64,000 bases of DNA from Arachis hypogaea (GCF_003086295.3 NC_092043.1:47458598-47522597), one strand, 5' to 3'. Shown: positions 49,985 through 62,219, numbered from the stretch's first letter. The notes: generated by a model not told the origin, from the sequence alone. A program made the numbers and translations.

Positions 49985-50590
49985 AATTATGATAGATTAC
50001 ATAACATTTGAAAAGAAAATAAAATGAATAAGAAGAAAATAAAAATAAATAGAATAGATAGAAGACTACAATAAAATAAATTAAATGTGAGAGTTTTTTG
50101 GTACATTTCATATCACATTCGTTTCAATAATAATAATAATAAATAAAAATACGTCAACTTGATATCTAAGAAAAAAATGATGAGATAAAATCATAATACA
50201 GTTCTAAAGTAAAAGCTTAAATTAGAACATAATATCATTACATAACACATATTGAAAGTAATTTCACACTACAATATATCACAAACAGGTAAATAACTTA
50301 AATTTAAATACAAAACAGTTTTTATTTATACATACATGATAGCACCATGGTCTATAAATACTTCATAGATAACATATCTTATAGAGCTCCGAATGATAAG
50401 CACGAAAGTTGGAGAGTGTAGTAGTTTGTATCCACGATAGTTGTCTTCTTGCAACGATGCCTCATAGAAAGAAAAAGAATTGTTGTAAAAGCTATCAAAT
50501 AAAAGAGTAATTGGTAAACGAATGATATTTTTTTCTAGCATACATGGTCTTTTATAGTGGTAAAATAAAAATGGAAGGAATCAAATTTTA
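49985..50590. repeat. Internal ~600-bp Helitron repeat, copy 2
   Basis: Second copy of the 46850-47410 segment, offset by about 3.14 kb. The minus-strand frame (50326-50541) starts MLEKNIIRLPITLLFDSFYN, so the frame is conserved in its first ~27 codons and then diverges. Confidence 0.8.
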
Positions 50591-52108
50591 TATTTTTATA
50601 TTAGGAATAGAATTTGATATTTATCCTAATAAAATTATTATTATTATTAATATAAATGGGTTAACAACTTGCCACTAATAAAATCATTGGATAATGAATA
50701 AAAATTAGAAGGATATGAATATAATTAAAATGAATATAATTACAATATTTAAAAATATTTTCGATTGATAATTAGTTTAATGATGCATTAAATATTGATT
50801 TTATATAATTATAATAAAGATATTTTCTTAAATTAGTATAATTATGTATTATTTATTAAAATAATAAAAAATATTTCTAATTAATAATTGATAAGTAGTT
50901 TAATAATAAATTAAATATTGATTTTATATAATTAAAATAAAGATATTTTCCTAAATTAGTATAATTATGCATTATTCATTAAATGCATTCATTTTGGAGG
51001 GAAAATGGGTTCACGAGAAAGTGATACCTCACTTTCATTAGTCGGGAAAAAACCCAGTTTCAGTGAAGACAACTCGATGAGGTATTTAATGGATGTGATG
51101 CATTGTAAATGATTATGGCAAAAGACAATCGAACTAGAACATTAGACGATAAGAATAACTTAGAGTAATAACAAATAAAAAATTATTAAAAGAATAATAT
51201 AATAGAATGAGTATATGAAAAATATTATAAAAAATTATAAATTGTACCTTAAAAGGATCAACTTCAATAAAAAATGAAGAATACATTCTTATTCTATGAA
51301 GTAGTAAAAAAGAAAAAACACTAAATATAAAATTATGAATTGACTCTCAAATTTAGATTCATGTACCACAGGAAAACACTATATATAGACTTTAGTAAAA
51401 CAAAAATAAATATGTAAATTACCTATTATTAAGATAATTTTTTAATAATGCATTAAATATTGATTTGATACAATTATAATGAATATATGTTCCTAAATTA
51501 GTATAATTATATATTAATTTCATCATATCACGGGTAACAAAGATTTTTTATTATTAGTATTACTATTACTGATATTATTATTATCATTAAAATGAATAAA
51601 GTATTTTTAATTGATAATTGATAAGTAGTTTAATAGTGCATTAAATTTTGATTTGATACAATTATAATGAAGATATGTTTCTAAATTAGTATAATTATAT
51701 ATTATTCATTAAATATTAATTATAATATAATTATATTAAAGATATTTTTTATAAAATAATTTAGAAAAATTATTTGATATACGTGAATCGAGTAACAAAG
51801 ATTTTTTATTATTATTATTACTATTATTGATATTATTATTATCATTAAAATTATTAAAAGTATTTTTAATTGATAATTGATAAATAGTTTAATAGTGCAT
51901 TTGATTTGATATAATTATAATGAAGATATGTTGCTAAATTAGTATAATTATATATTATTCATTTAGTATTACTTATAATATAATTACAATAAAATAATTT
52001 AGAATAGAAAAAAATTTTATTCGTTTTGGAGGGAAAACAGAGGCATGAGAGATCGACACGTCACCTTTAGTAGTTGAGGGAAAACCCAGTTTTAGTATAT
52101 TAAGTAGA

Positions 52109-52966
52109 TTTCACTCTCTCTTAATTATACGTTCATATCTTTTTTCTAAATTATTTTCAATTCTTATTTTTATTTATCTTTTTATCATATAAAAAAGCTG
52201 TCGAATTCTTCATGTTTTTTAAAAAATAGTCCGTATAATTTGTTTCTGATAATTTTTTATGTCAGGCGAATAATTTTTTAAACCTAGACATAATAACTCC
52301 TCAAATTCATCACTTATGAATGCTTTTAATACCGCACTCTCATATGAGTTATTGATCCACCCAAGTATATGGTCTTGAATTTATTTTGAGAATGGTCGAA
52401 TTCTTAGCTGCTATCCACTCCCTTAATTTAATGATCTAGATTTATTTTCATATCTTTTATTATTTAGGATTTGAATCCTCTAAAGTTTGGATTTTATTTT
52501 AGAGAGTAAAGTGTGATTTTCTATTCTTGAATAATAATTTCTCTTTCATATTTATTTTTGGCCCCATCTATAAAATTAATGATGAGAGATCATATTTTAC
52601 TCTCTAAAATAAAATTTAAACTTTAGATGATCCAAATCATATTTTTTATACTATTTAAAAAAGTTAACTTCCTTTTATTAACTGATTTTAGAAATAGTTT
52701 AATCCAAACATGTTTGTTGTGAGAATAATATTAATTATACAAAAAATATTATATACACAAAAAAATTAATTATTATTTAATTATAAATATATATTATTTA
52801 ATTTATTTTTAATATATATTTTATTTTTAATATATAATTAATTATTTATATACACATAACATAATTGAATGATATATATAGATAATAGATAATTATGATA
52901 GATCCAAATAGGTAAAATATTTAAGTGGCCAACTATCTTTTCTTTTGTTGGTAAAAGAATCATAGC
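52109..52966. other. Spacer between Helitron tract and hAT element
   Basis: AT-rich and without a gene, apart from the MITE at 52468-52640. Confidence 0.5.
52468..52640. mobile_element. MITE, ~173 bp with ~60-bp TIRs
   Basis: The left end GATTTGAATCCTCTAAAGTT and the complement of the right end, ATGATTTGGATCATCTAAAG, continue inverted through ATTTTATTTTAGAGAGTAAA in both arms. It can fold into one long hairpin. Confidence 0.75.
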
Positions 52967-52999
52967 CTAAGAAGCACGGACACACCAAATTACTGCCGT

Positions 53000-53190
53000 G
53001 TCCACGTGTCGGACACGCGGTGGACACGAACACGCGGTGGACACGCGGTGGACACGTGTCCGACACACCTGAGCACGTGTCGCAAAAAAAATTTTTTTTT
53101 TATTCGGACACGCCATGACACGGCACTGGACACACGAGGACACGGCACTGGACACACGAGGACCCGGCATTGGACACGCCAGGACACGAT
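53000..53190. repeat. Subterminal GACACG tandem repeats of the hAT element
   Basis: Copies of GGACACGCGGTGGACACG, then about three copies of a 22-bp unit starting GGACACGGCACTGGACACAC (53113-53180). Confidence 0.85.
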
Positions 53191-53365
53191 TGGCATGTAA
53201 AAATTGCAGAAATTTTTTAAAAAAAAAATAATCCTTTTAACCCAAAAAAATCTTGGACCCATAAGCACAAGGAGTCTCTCACACATTTTAAATAACTCAT
53301 AAAAAACCCTCATTTTTTACACGACCCTTCACCTTCAGAGCATAGCAAAAGTCACCCTCCTCCAC

Positions 53366-53475
53366 GCACCGTCCTCTGCACGCAAGTCCTCTGCGCGCCG
53401 GTCCTCTGCACGCAAGTCCTCTGCAGGCCGGTCCTCTGCACGCAAGTCCTCTGCAGGCCGGTCCTCTGTGCATTG
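53366..53475. repeat. GTCCTCTGC minisatellite in the hAT 5' leader
   Basis: Seven or eight copies of GTCCTCTGCRYGC-type units, alternating ...ACGCAA and ...AGGCCG (period about 15 bp, higher-order period about 30 bp). Confidence 0.85.
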
Positions 53476-53808
53476 CTCCTCCGGCGATGCTCCTCTGCGA
53501 GTCGCTCCACTGCACGCCGCTCCTTCTACCTCTGTGCGCTCATCTCCCTATGTTCTCATCTTCTTTGCTTCGTGCTTTTCTCCTCTCTGCTTTGCTCCTC
53601 TTCACCGGTGGCACTCTTTTGCCACAATAGTTGTTGCAAATCGTTGCTTGCAGCAACTTAGCAACTTAGGGGTTGAGGTAATTTCTTTTGAACTTTTATT
53701 TTATCGTTAGAATGTTAGCTCACTAAGTCTATACTCCATAGTTACTAGTTACTACAAATAGTTACTTGTTATCTGCATTATTGATTTTTTTTATTAAATT
53801 ATTTAGGA

Positions 53809-56000
53809 ATGATGAGTTCTCTTGGGGTTACTGGAACTGAAAAAAATGAGGACTCTGCGGATAAGCCTTTATGAAAATTTGTTGTGAAAAAAAATAAGGT
53901 TGAAGGGGGAGGTAATTTTGAGTTTGAATGCAAGTATTGTGAAGTTGCATTTAGAGGCTCTTACACTAGGGTGAGAGCACATCTCTTGAAAATTCCAGGA
54001 AAGGGAATAAGGGTCTGTCAAAAAATCACTGCAGTGAAGCTTCAAGAATTGAGAAAATTAGATAATGAAGCTACATTGTTGAGTGAAAGTGCAAAGCCCA
54101 AATCTATTCCTCTTCCACCCTCTAATGATGAAGGTAGTTCGAAAAAGAGAAAGGGTCCAGGAACAATAGATCACTCATTCAATATGAAAGATAGAGATAC
54201 TTTAGATTTAGAAATTGCTAGAATGTTTTACTCTTCTGGATTACCATTTCATCTAGCAAGGAACCCTCACTTTATCAAAGCTTTCTCTTTTGCTTCTAAC
54301 AAAAATCTAGATGGTTATATTCCCCCGGGCTATAACAAGTTAAGGACAACTTTGCTTGAGAGAGAAAGGGAGCATGTGGAAAGGATGTTGGAGCCAATAA
54401 AAAATTCATGGAGTCAAAAAGGAGTAAGCATTGTAAGTGATGGGTGGAGTGATCCGTAAAGAAGGCCTCTTCTTAATTTTATGGCTGTGACTGAAAGTGG
54501 ACCTATGTTTTTGAAAGCCATAGATTGTTCGGATGAGATCAAAGACAAAGATTTTATTGCAAGCAAAATGAGAGAAGTGATTATGGAAGTTGGTGTCTCA
54601 AATGTTGTGCAAATTGTGACGGACAATGCACCTGTGTGTAAGGCTGCTGGATTATTGATTGAGGCTGAGTTTCCTACTATATATTGGACTCCTTGTGTTG
54701 TCCATACACTTAATCTTGCCTTGAAGAATATTTATGCAGCCAAGAACACCGAGAGGAATAATATTGTTTATCAAGAATGTTGTTGGATTACACAAGTTGC
54801 TGAAGATGCTATTTTCATTAAAAATTTCATTGTGAATCATCATATGAGGTTATCGATTTTTAATGAATTTGTATCATTGAAACTACTTAATATTGCTCCT
54901 ACACGATTTGCCTCTACCATTGTGATGCTCAAGAGGTTCAAATTAATAAAGTTTAGACTCAAAGAGATAGTGATTAGTGAGAAGTGGTCCTCCTACAAGG
55001 AAGATGATGTGGGGAAGGCTGAATTTGTTAAAGAGAAGATTTTGAGTGATAATTGGTGGCAAAAGGTGGATTACATCCTTTCTTTTACTGAGCCTATTTA
55101 TGATGTTTTAAGAAGCACTGATACGGATACTCCTAGTCTCCATTTAGTGTATGAAATGTGGGATTCAATGATTGAAAAGGTGAAAAAGGTCATATATCAC
55201 TATGAGAGAAAGGATGAAAGTGAGGAATCAACATTTTTCAATGTTGTGAACTCAATATTAATTGAGCGTTGGACAAAAAGTAGTACACCTCTTCATTGTT
55301 TTGCACATTCCTTGAATCCAAGGTAATATTGAAACTTTTTTACAATTTTTTTCGTTTAAATAGATTTGCTTAAACCATGTATAATTTTATTCCTTAAAAA
55401 TTATATAGGTATTATAGTCATCAATGGCTAAGACAAGACTCTAGACGTGTTCCTCCTCATCAAGTTGTGGAACTTACTAATGAGAGAGTGAAGTGCTTGA
55501 AAAGATATTTCCCTGATGCTGAAGATAGGAGAAAAGTGAACTTAGAGTTTGCTAATTTTTCAGGTGGTAGAGAGGGGTTTGATGATTGTGACTCTTTGAA
55601 TGATAGAGGTGTGCTAGATGCAAAATCTTGGTGGCTAGTTCATGGTGTTCATGCTCCAACTCTTCAAAAGATTGCTCTCAAACTACTTGGGCAACTATCT
55701 TCATCTTCTTGTTGTGAGAGAAATTGGAGCACTTACTCTTTTATTCATTTTCTCAAAAGAAATAAGATAAAACCCAAACGAGCTGAGAATTTAGTGTTTG
55801 TGCATACCAATCTTCGTCTCATGTCAAGGAAAACTCCCCAATACAAGAAAGGAGAAACAATGATGTGGGATATTGCGGGAGATGATTTTTCACCAATTGA
55901 TGAAGATAATGGGGTCCTAGAAATTGCTAGTCTTTCTTTTGATGAACCGGAGTTGGAAGCTGTTCTTTTTGTCAATGAAAAAAATGAAGTTACTTTTTAG
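53809..56000 (+). pseudogene. hAT transposase with two premature stops
   Basis: Two coding exons: 53809-55322 and 55409-56000 (GT-AG intron, phase joins). A 5'-UTR intron may end at ATTTAG just before the ATG. The frame encodes a BED-type zinc finger (FECKYCEVAF ... RVRAHLLKIPGKGIRVC), a DUF659 region (NSWSQKGVSIVSDGWSDP), the catalytic core (IVTDNAPVCKAAG, WTPCVVHTLNLALK) and the C-terminal hAT dimerisation domain (SSSSCCERNWSTYSFIH, KPKRAENLVFVHTNLRL). Two stops interrupt one otherwise continuous frame: TGA after EDSADKPL (about 53872) and TAA directly after SDGWSDP (54457-54459). Both lie at positions where the family has a codon one substitution away from a stop. The element is not autonomous as read. 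Confidence 0.9.
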
Positions 56001-56567
56001 ATGATCACTGTAGTTAGCTTTTTTTGGATATATCATTAGAATTGATGCCCCATATTTTTTTGGAAAGGATATGGAAATAGGAAGTAGTGAAGTTCAAAAG
56101 ATAGTTAAAGAATACTCCATGTGTTTTTTTTTTTTTTTTGAGGGGTTAGGAAGTGATTATAAGTTCAATTGTAAATTTTGACTTCATATTATATATATGA
56201 TATATATTATGACTTTTGATTTTTTTTCTTAAAATTTAATATATATATGCCGTGTCCGTGTCCGGTAAAATTTTAATTTTGGTGTGTCTCCGTGTCCGTG
56301 TCCGTGTCTGTACTTCTTAGATCATAGCGATTTGATTGAACTGTTTTTATCTCGGTGAGATCAAAATCAAATAAATTTTTAATTTTAATTTTAAAATTCA
56401 AAATTTGAATTAATTAAATATAATCCTACTTAGTAGAAGATTATTCGCATCTCTCATCTTTCGGGATTGTTCCAATAAATATATGTAACTGACTGAGTAT
56501 ACATCTTATCTCTAGTATACACTCCTTCAGATAGCGCAGTTCAAATCAGAAGGAGTGAACGCACATT

Positions 56568-59500
56568 ATGGCAGCGGAGACCATGAAGAACGTCAACGCA
56601 GACCCAGAGATGGCGAAATCAAACGAGGAACTGAAACAAGATGAAGAAGAAGTTTCTCCAATTGAGGAAGTGAGACTCACTGTATCCAACGTGGACGACC
56701 CAACCCAGCCCGTTTGGACCTTCCGAATGTGGTTCCTGGGGCTTATCTCTTGCTGCCTCCTCTCCTTCCTGAACCAGTTCTTCGCCTACAGGGCGGAGCC
56801 TCTCGTCATTACGCAGATCACGGTGCAGGTGGCCACACTGCCGATAGGGCGATTCATGGCCAGAGTCCTCCCCACCACGAAGTTCGGGATAGGGTCAAAG
56901 AAATTCTCGTTGAATCCGGGACCTTTCAACATGAAGGAGCACGTGCTGATTACCATATTTGCGAACGCCGGCACCGCCTTCGGGTCGGGGTCGCCGTACG
57001 CGGTGGGGATCGTGAACATCATCAAGGCGTTCTACGGAAGGTCGATATCGTTCTTGGTTGCATGGCTGCTGATCATCACTACTCAGGTGTTAGGATACGG
57101 GTGGGCAGGATTGCTGAGGAAGTACGTGGTGGAGCCAGCTCATATGTGGTGGCCCGGCAACCTTGTCCAAGTCTCTCTTTTCCGGTACCTATCTCTTTCA
57201 TTCACAGTTTCTCTTAGCTAGCATTAATGGATTATACTTTCTTTCCAATCCACTCTCAAAACCCTAAACTCCTCTACTCCTCTACTGAAATTTGAATTTA
57301 TTCAAATAATATAGCAATTTTTATTATCTGATAACTTTGACTGGTTTTTAATGAAATAAAATTGGTTTCAACTCATAATATTATAAAATATAATTAAATT
57401 AATTGAAATAATATAAAAATATCTGTTTCTATATTATAGAAAATAAATTCATCAAATATAATTATTTTTGGTATTTATCACCAGCATGAATATGATTGAA
57501 TGATCGGTTAATTTTTTTTTACTAACTAACTTGATCTAATATTAACAGAAATCATTTTTTTTTCACTTTCACTTGTTCACTCACCTAAATCTTATTATTT
57601 AATTTAGTTAGATTTGGCTCACAAAAATTTTTTGTGTAAAGTATTTTTATATTATAAAATTTCTTTTATAGTTAATAATAATAGTCACATATATATATAT
57701 AAACATATGCTATATTTGTTTGAAGAAAAAAAGATATTTTAGGATGATATATTTGGATAATCATCTAATAATTCATAAAAGTACACATTTTTTAATATGA
57801 ATTAGTGTGTACATAAAAAAGTACTCAAACTATGAGTTAGTATATCATTTCTTCTATTTTTTTTTTCTTTGGGGAACAAGTAATTTAATTTATTTTATAG
57901 ATAAATTTAATTTCTATACACTTAACATTATAAAAAGAATTTAATCATATATTATGATATTATTAAAATAGTGAAACTTAACAGAATCTTAGTTATTAAG
58001 ATCCTGTAAAATTTGGCTGGACTTGAATTTCTTTGAATGCAATAAAAGGAGTTTGCCCGATGCATGTGATGTGCTTACGGTGAATCAGATACTAACACAT
58101 GATTAAACTAACGCAGAGCTCTGCATGAGAAAGAAGATGGGAACAGAACTTCAAGGGCAAAGTTCTTCTTCATTGCTCTACTCTGTAGCTTCTTATGGGC
58201 CGCGGTCCCTGGATACTTGTTCCAGACCCTCACAAGCATTTCATGGCTCTGCTGGGTGTTCTCCAAGTCAGTCACAGCTCAACAGATAGGCTCAGGCATG
58301 AACGGTTTGGGCTTGGGAGCCCTCACTCTCGATTGGTCCGCCGTTGCCTCCTTCTTGTTCAGCCCTCTCGTTTCACCATTCTTCGCCATTGTCAACGTCT
58401 TTGTAGGCTATGCATTAATCGTCTATGCCGTCATCCCTATTGCTTATTGGGGCTTCAACGTGTATGGTGCAAATAAGTTCCCCATTTTCTCCTCCTCCTT
58501 GTTCACAGCACAGGGCCAAGAATACGATATACGCTCCATTGTAAATAACAAATTTGAATTGGATGTTGCAAAGTATCTCAAGACGGGTCCAATTCATCTT
58601 AGCGTCTTCTTTTCTCTTACTTACGGTTTTGGATTTGCCACCATTGCCGCCACCCTTACCCATGTCATTTGCTTCTACGGAACGGAGATCATGGAGCGGT
58701 ATCGTGCTTCGAGCAAGGGCAAAGAAGATATCCACACGAAACTGATGAAGAAATACAAAGACATACCATCTTGGTGGTTTTATGTGATGCTGTTTGTAAC
58801 GCTTGTGGCTTCTCTCTTACTATGCATCTTAGGGAAAGAACAGGTTCAGATGCCATGGTGGGGACTTGTGTTTGCCTGTGCCTTAGCCTTTGCTTTTACT
58901 CTCCCAATCAGCATCATTACTGCCACCACAAACCAGACACCCGGGTTGAATATCATTACTGAGTATATCTTTGGACTCATTTACCCCGGAAGACCAATAG
59001 CGAATGTGTGCTTCAAAACATACGGTTACATAAGCATGTCTCAAGCAGTCTCCTTCCTTAGTGATTTCAAGCTTGGCCACTACATGAAAATCCCTCCGAG
59101 ATCAATGTTCTTAGTTCAGGTATGTATGTCATTATTTCTTTTCTTTTTTGTTGTATTTTAATGTGCTTAATTCATTGACTTGTGAAAACTCTGTACAGTT
59201 CATTGGAACAGTTCTTGCTGGAACCATCAACATTGGCGTGGCATGGTGGTTGCTAACTTCTGTTGAGAACATATGTCACAAGGATCTACTTCCCAAAGAC
59301 AGTCCCTGGACATGTCCCAGTGACAAGGTTTTCTTTGATGCATCAGTTATTTGGGGTCTAGTTGGACCTAAGAAGATATTCGGTTCCAAAGCAGAATACT
59401 TTGCAATGAATTGGTTCTTCCTTGGAGGTGCAATTGGACCCATCATAGTTTGGTTATTGCACAAGGCATTCCCCAAGCAGTCATGGATTCCCTTGATCAA

Positions 59501-59813
59501 CCTCCCAGTTCTCCTTGGGGCAACGGGGATGATGCCACCGGCCACGCCAGTCAACTACAATGCATGGGTTTTGGTTGGAACGGTGTTCAACTTCTTTGTG
59601 TTCCGTTACAGGAAGAAGTGGTGGCAGAGGTACAACTATGTTCTATCAGCAGCGCTTGATGCCGGGGTTGCCTTTATGACTGTGCTGCTTTACTTTGCTC
59701 TCAACATGGAGAATAGGAAATTGGATTGGTGGGGAAATGGTGGGGAGCACTGTGACTTAGCAACTTGTCCCACTGCTAAGGGCATAGTCGTTGATGGTTG
59801 CCCTGTCTTTTAA
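56568..59813 (+). CDS. Oligopeptide transporter (OPT family), copy 2, full-length
   Basis: Three exons: 56568-57184, 58117-59119, 59199-59813; 744 residues, the normal size for plant OPTs. Many transmembrane helices are visible ([66 protein letters not shown]). The signatures NPG (116-118), RALHEKE at the start of exon 2 and KIPPR (530-534) are intact. It should move small peptides, and perhaps metal complexes, with protons across the plasma membrane. Compared with copy 1 it lacks three introns (after STQ, at the YG^S/T E site, and after TNQ) and retains two shared ones. The start is the first ATG of the frame; the preceding 40 bp have no in-frame ATG. Confidence 0.94.
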
Positions 59814-59978
59814 TTTTCACCCTCTCTGTTAGTTTCCATTTCAAATTCAAGTTTCCATTAGGACCTGGTTTTTACTTTGCATTTAAGTTTTGTATAGTTT
59901 CTATTGTGTTTTTGTCTGTCTTTCTAACGAAATTAAATTATGGATTATGTTTTAACTCTGATCTTGTTATATTGTGCG

Positions 59979-60196
59979 GACACAACTAAAAATGTATATA
60001 TTAAATAAATGGTGGCCTAATGTTAAATGGTTAGAAAGCTGGAAATTGGCAACATATGAGGGGGCGGAGGAAACAATAGCAGAAGCTAAGTATTATTCTC
60101 AAACTCGTCATCATCAGGAATCTTTTAACAACGCTTCAAGTTTTATTAAGGTCAAATAAAAAATATGGAATAAGAATAATTTTTAAAATATAGCAT
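59979..60196 (+). repeat. Direct repeat R, copy 2 (after the second OPT gene)
   Basis: 218-bp copy of 36096-36317. A frame ending TAA at 60157-60159 reads NKWWPNVKWLESWKLATYEG, then AEETIAEAKYYS, and ends SFIKVK. The residue pattern is coding-like but I do not recognise a family. Confidence 0.9.
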
Positions 60197-60373
60197 GTAA
60201 CAGACTTGTTAATCCTTCACTAAAAGAACTCACACAATCACAGCACATATTATTCTCTAAGCAATTGTTTTCGAACTTGATTAATTAGTTTAAGACCACA
60301 ATAATGCGACGGGGAGACCAAGCTTTCATGGGAAATATTAAAAATCCTCGGATAATGCACGTCAAGCATACTA

Positions 60374-62219
60374 TGGACATTTTCGTTTCTGAACATTTAA
60401 AAATACTTTTAAATCTCTGACCTTTATAAAACTTGGACGAATGAGTCCCTCCGTCCAAATACCTCCGTCAGACTCAACGGAAAAGTCTGACGTGGCTCCT
60501 ATTCTGATGACCTAGCGTGACGAGTTGACATGTGGACTGATGACTGGAAGGGTGCTTTAAAAAATTGGACAAATAAATCCCTGAACCTAAAAACTATGCG
60601 TTTTGCGTTTGGTCCTAATCCTTAAATTGATTGCGTTTCTATGTGGAGGCTAATGATGAGGAGCCCTAATCCCTAAACCTTCGCGTCACCGCTTTCATTC
60701 CTGCTCCCAACGCTCCTCCTCCTCCTTTAAGCCGTTTTCCATCCCCATCATTCTGCCCAAGCCACACAGACACTCACATATGAATTCAATTCACAATACT
60801 TTCACTACACTTAATTCAAACTACACAAACAAATTGCAACTAGATGCAATCAGAAAGTATAACATGAACTATGATTATCATTAGATGCAGATCCATTTTC
60901 ATTATTTTAACTGAAACAGAGAAAAAAAATACTAGCATTGAACATGATTTTTTCATTTAATTCTCTCTTATTAATTCGAGACACAGTAAATTAATTGTAG
61001 TAATTGGATAAACAGAGGCAATAATGAAAATTACTATGGCATTAGGTGCAAGTTCTAGGGGTGGAAATAGGCCAGACCAAACCTTCTTAACAGGCCTGGC
61101 CTGTTATACAATTAATTGGCTTGAGCTTGGCCTGCAGCTTGTTATAGGCTCTTTATAAAGTATTAGGTCTGGCCTGTTATTCAACCTGGCTTAGCCTGAA
61201 GCCTGTTAAAAGGTCTAATAATTTTTTTTTACAAAAATAAAAATATTTATATGTAATATGTCATATATTTAATATTTATAAAAAATTTTAAACTTTTAAA
61301 GTATTTAAAATATACAAATATTTATAATAAAATATAATAAATTTAAATATCTCATAATTTTGTTAATAATAAATAATTATTTATATATTTAATTATATTT
61401 TAACAGGCCTGACAGACTAATAAGGCTAATTAGTGAGCCTGGACCTGTCCTATTAACGTATTAAGGCTTTTAAAAGAGGTTGGGCCTATGCTTATTTTAT
61501 AACAGGCCAGGCCAGGTCAGGTCAAATACAGGCTAGGCTGCAAGCCCTTAGCAGGCCGCCTGGCCTTTTTTCACCCCTAGGTGCAACATTGCTGGTGGAA
61601 ACACCCTTAGAGGATTCCTCCTCTGATTCACACCTCTTCCTATTACCACCGCCACTGCTAGCCACCTTCTATTCTGAAGCAACCAGTCCAAGTTCCTGGT
61701 TGGGACCGGCAATGAAATCCCCAAACTATCCCAAGCCAAACTGCAGCCTCCTCAGCCCTAAGGTGCTGCCTCCAGCAGCATTGACGGCCTACGGGAAGTC
61801 GGGAACGGCCAGATCTCCGCCAAGCTACCAGATCTCCGCCAAGCTAAACGGCATCGTATTGCCTCCCCCATTCCCAAACGAGCCCCTCGTTCATCATCGC
61901 ACCCGATTCCATTCCACAAAGAAACGCAATCAATTTAAGGGCTAAACACAAAACGACGTAGTTTTTAAGTTCAGAGACTTATTTGTCCAATTTTCAAAAG
62001 TACCCTTTCAGTCATCAGTTCACGTGTCAATCCGTCACGCTAGATCATTAGAACGGAAGTTACATCAGACTTTTTCGTTGGGTCTGACGGAGGCATTTGG
62101 ACGGAGGGACTCATCCATCCAAATTTTGTGAAGATCAGAAATTTAAAAGTATTTTCAAATGGTCAAGAACAAAAATGTTGGCAGAACAAAAAGTCAAAGA
62201 TCTATTTACCATTTTCTCC
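60374..62219. mobile_element. Non-autonomous long-TIR element (Mutator-like) inside the F-box remnant
   Basis: Inverted ends of about 250 bp share TAAAAATACTTTTAAATYTC, GAGTCCCTCCGTCCAAAT and the GACGGA/TCCGTC motifs. The right terminus (complement GGAGAAAATGGTAAATAG) extends some 40 bp further than the left, so the left end is probably truncated. No transposase. The interior (61590-61945) has a GC-rich piece whose minus strand reads ASSGGGNRKRCESEEESSKG, possibly a captured 5' exon, and it was later split by a hAT element. Confidence 0.65.
61056..61579. mobile_element. Nested non-autonomous hAT element
   Basis: 524 bp with inverted ends TAGGGGTGGAAATAGGCC / GGCCTTTTTTCACCCCTA and internal AGGCCTGGCCTG-type repeats. 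It is flanked by GGTGCAAG (61045-61052) and GGTGCAAC (61580-61587), an 8-bp duplication with one mismatch. It is nested inside the Mutator-like element, so it is younger than that element. Confidence 0.82.

Larger units (their letters stand above)
44507..52108 (-). mobile_element. Helitron-derived tract with repeated 5' termini
   Basis: On the minus strand the outer 5' end is TCTACTTAATATACTAAAAC (from 52108), preceded by A. At the other side an imperfect hairpin ATCACGTGC/GCACGGGTGAT (44515-44537) is followed by TTAAACTTG and then T, close to the Helitron 3' signature (hairpin plus CTRR, A/T flanks). The 5'-end module (terminus, CCAACTAATGAAAGTGAGGTG-like, AATTCATTTTTC) recurs near 45473, 48442, 48669, 49970 and 51063. 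No Rep/helicase frame exists, so every copy is non-autonomous. The tract is over 80% A+T by eye and contains no host gene. Confidence 0.7.
52967..56320 (+). mobile_element. hAT transposon, near-complete but nonsense-mutated
   Basis: 3354-bp element with TIRs CTAAGAAGCACGGACAC / GTGTCTGTACTTCTTAG and an exact 8-bp target duplication ATCATAGC at 52959-52966 and 56321-56328. Subterminal GGACACG-type tandem repeats lie at about 53000-53190 and in the last 80 bp; these are typical transposase-binding arrays. It carries one transposase gene with two in-frame stops. The precise duplication and intact ends indicate a fairly recent insertion. Confidence 0.93.

Noticed and set aside
51526..51560. Second Helitron 3' end (ATATCACGGGTAACAAAG)
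   Set aside because: Only one half of the expected hairpin is present and no CTRR terminus follows.
61589..61945. 118-codon plus-strand frame in the Mutator-like element
   Set aside because: Pro/Ser-rich; the opposite strand looks more like the original coding direction, so this is probably an antisense shadow of a captured fragment.
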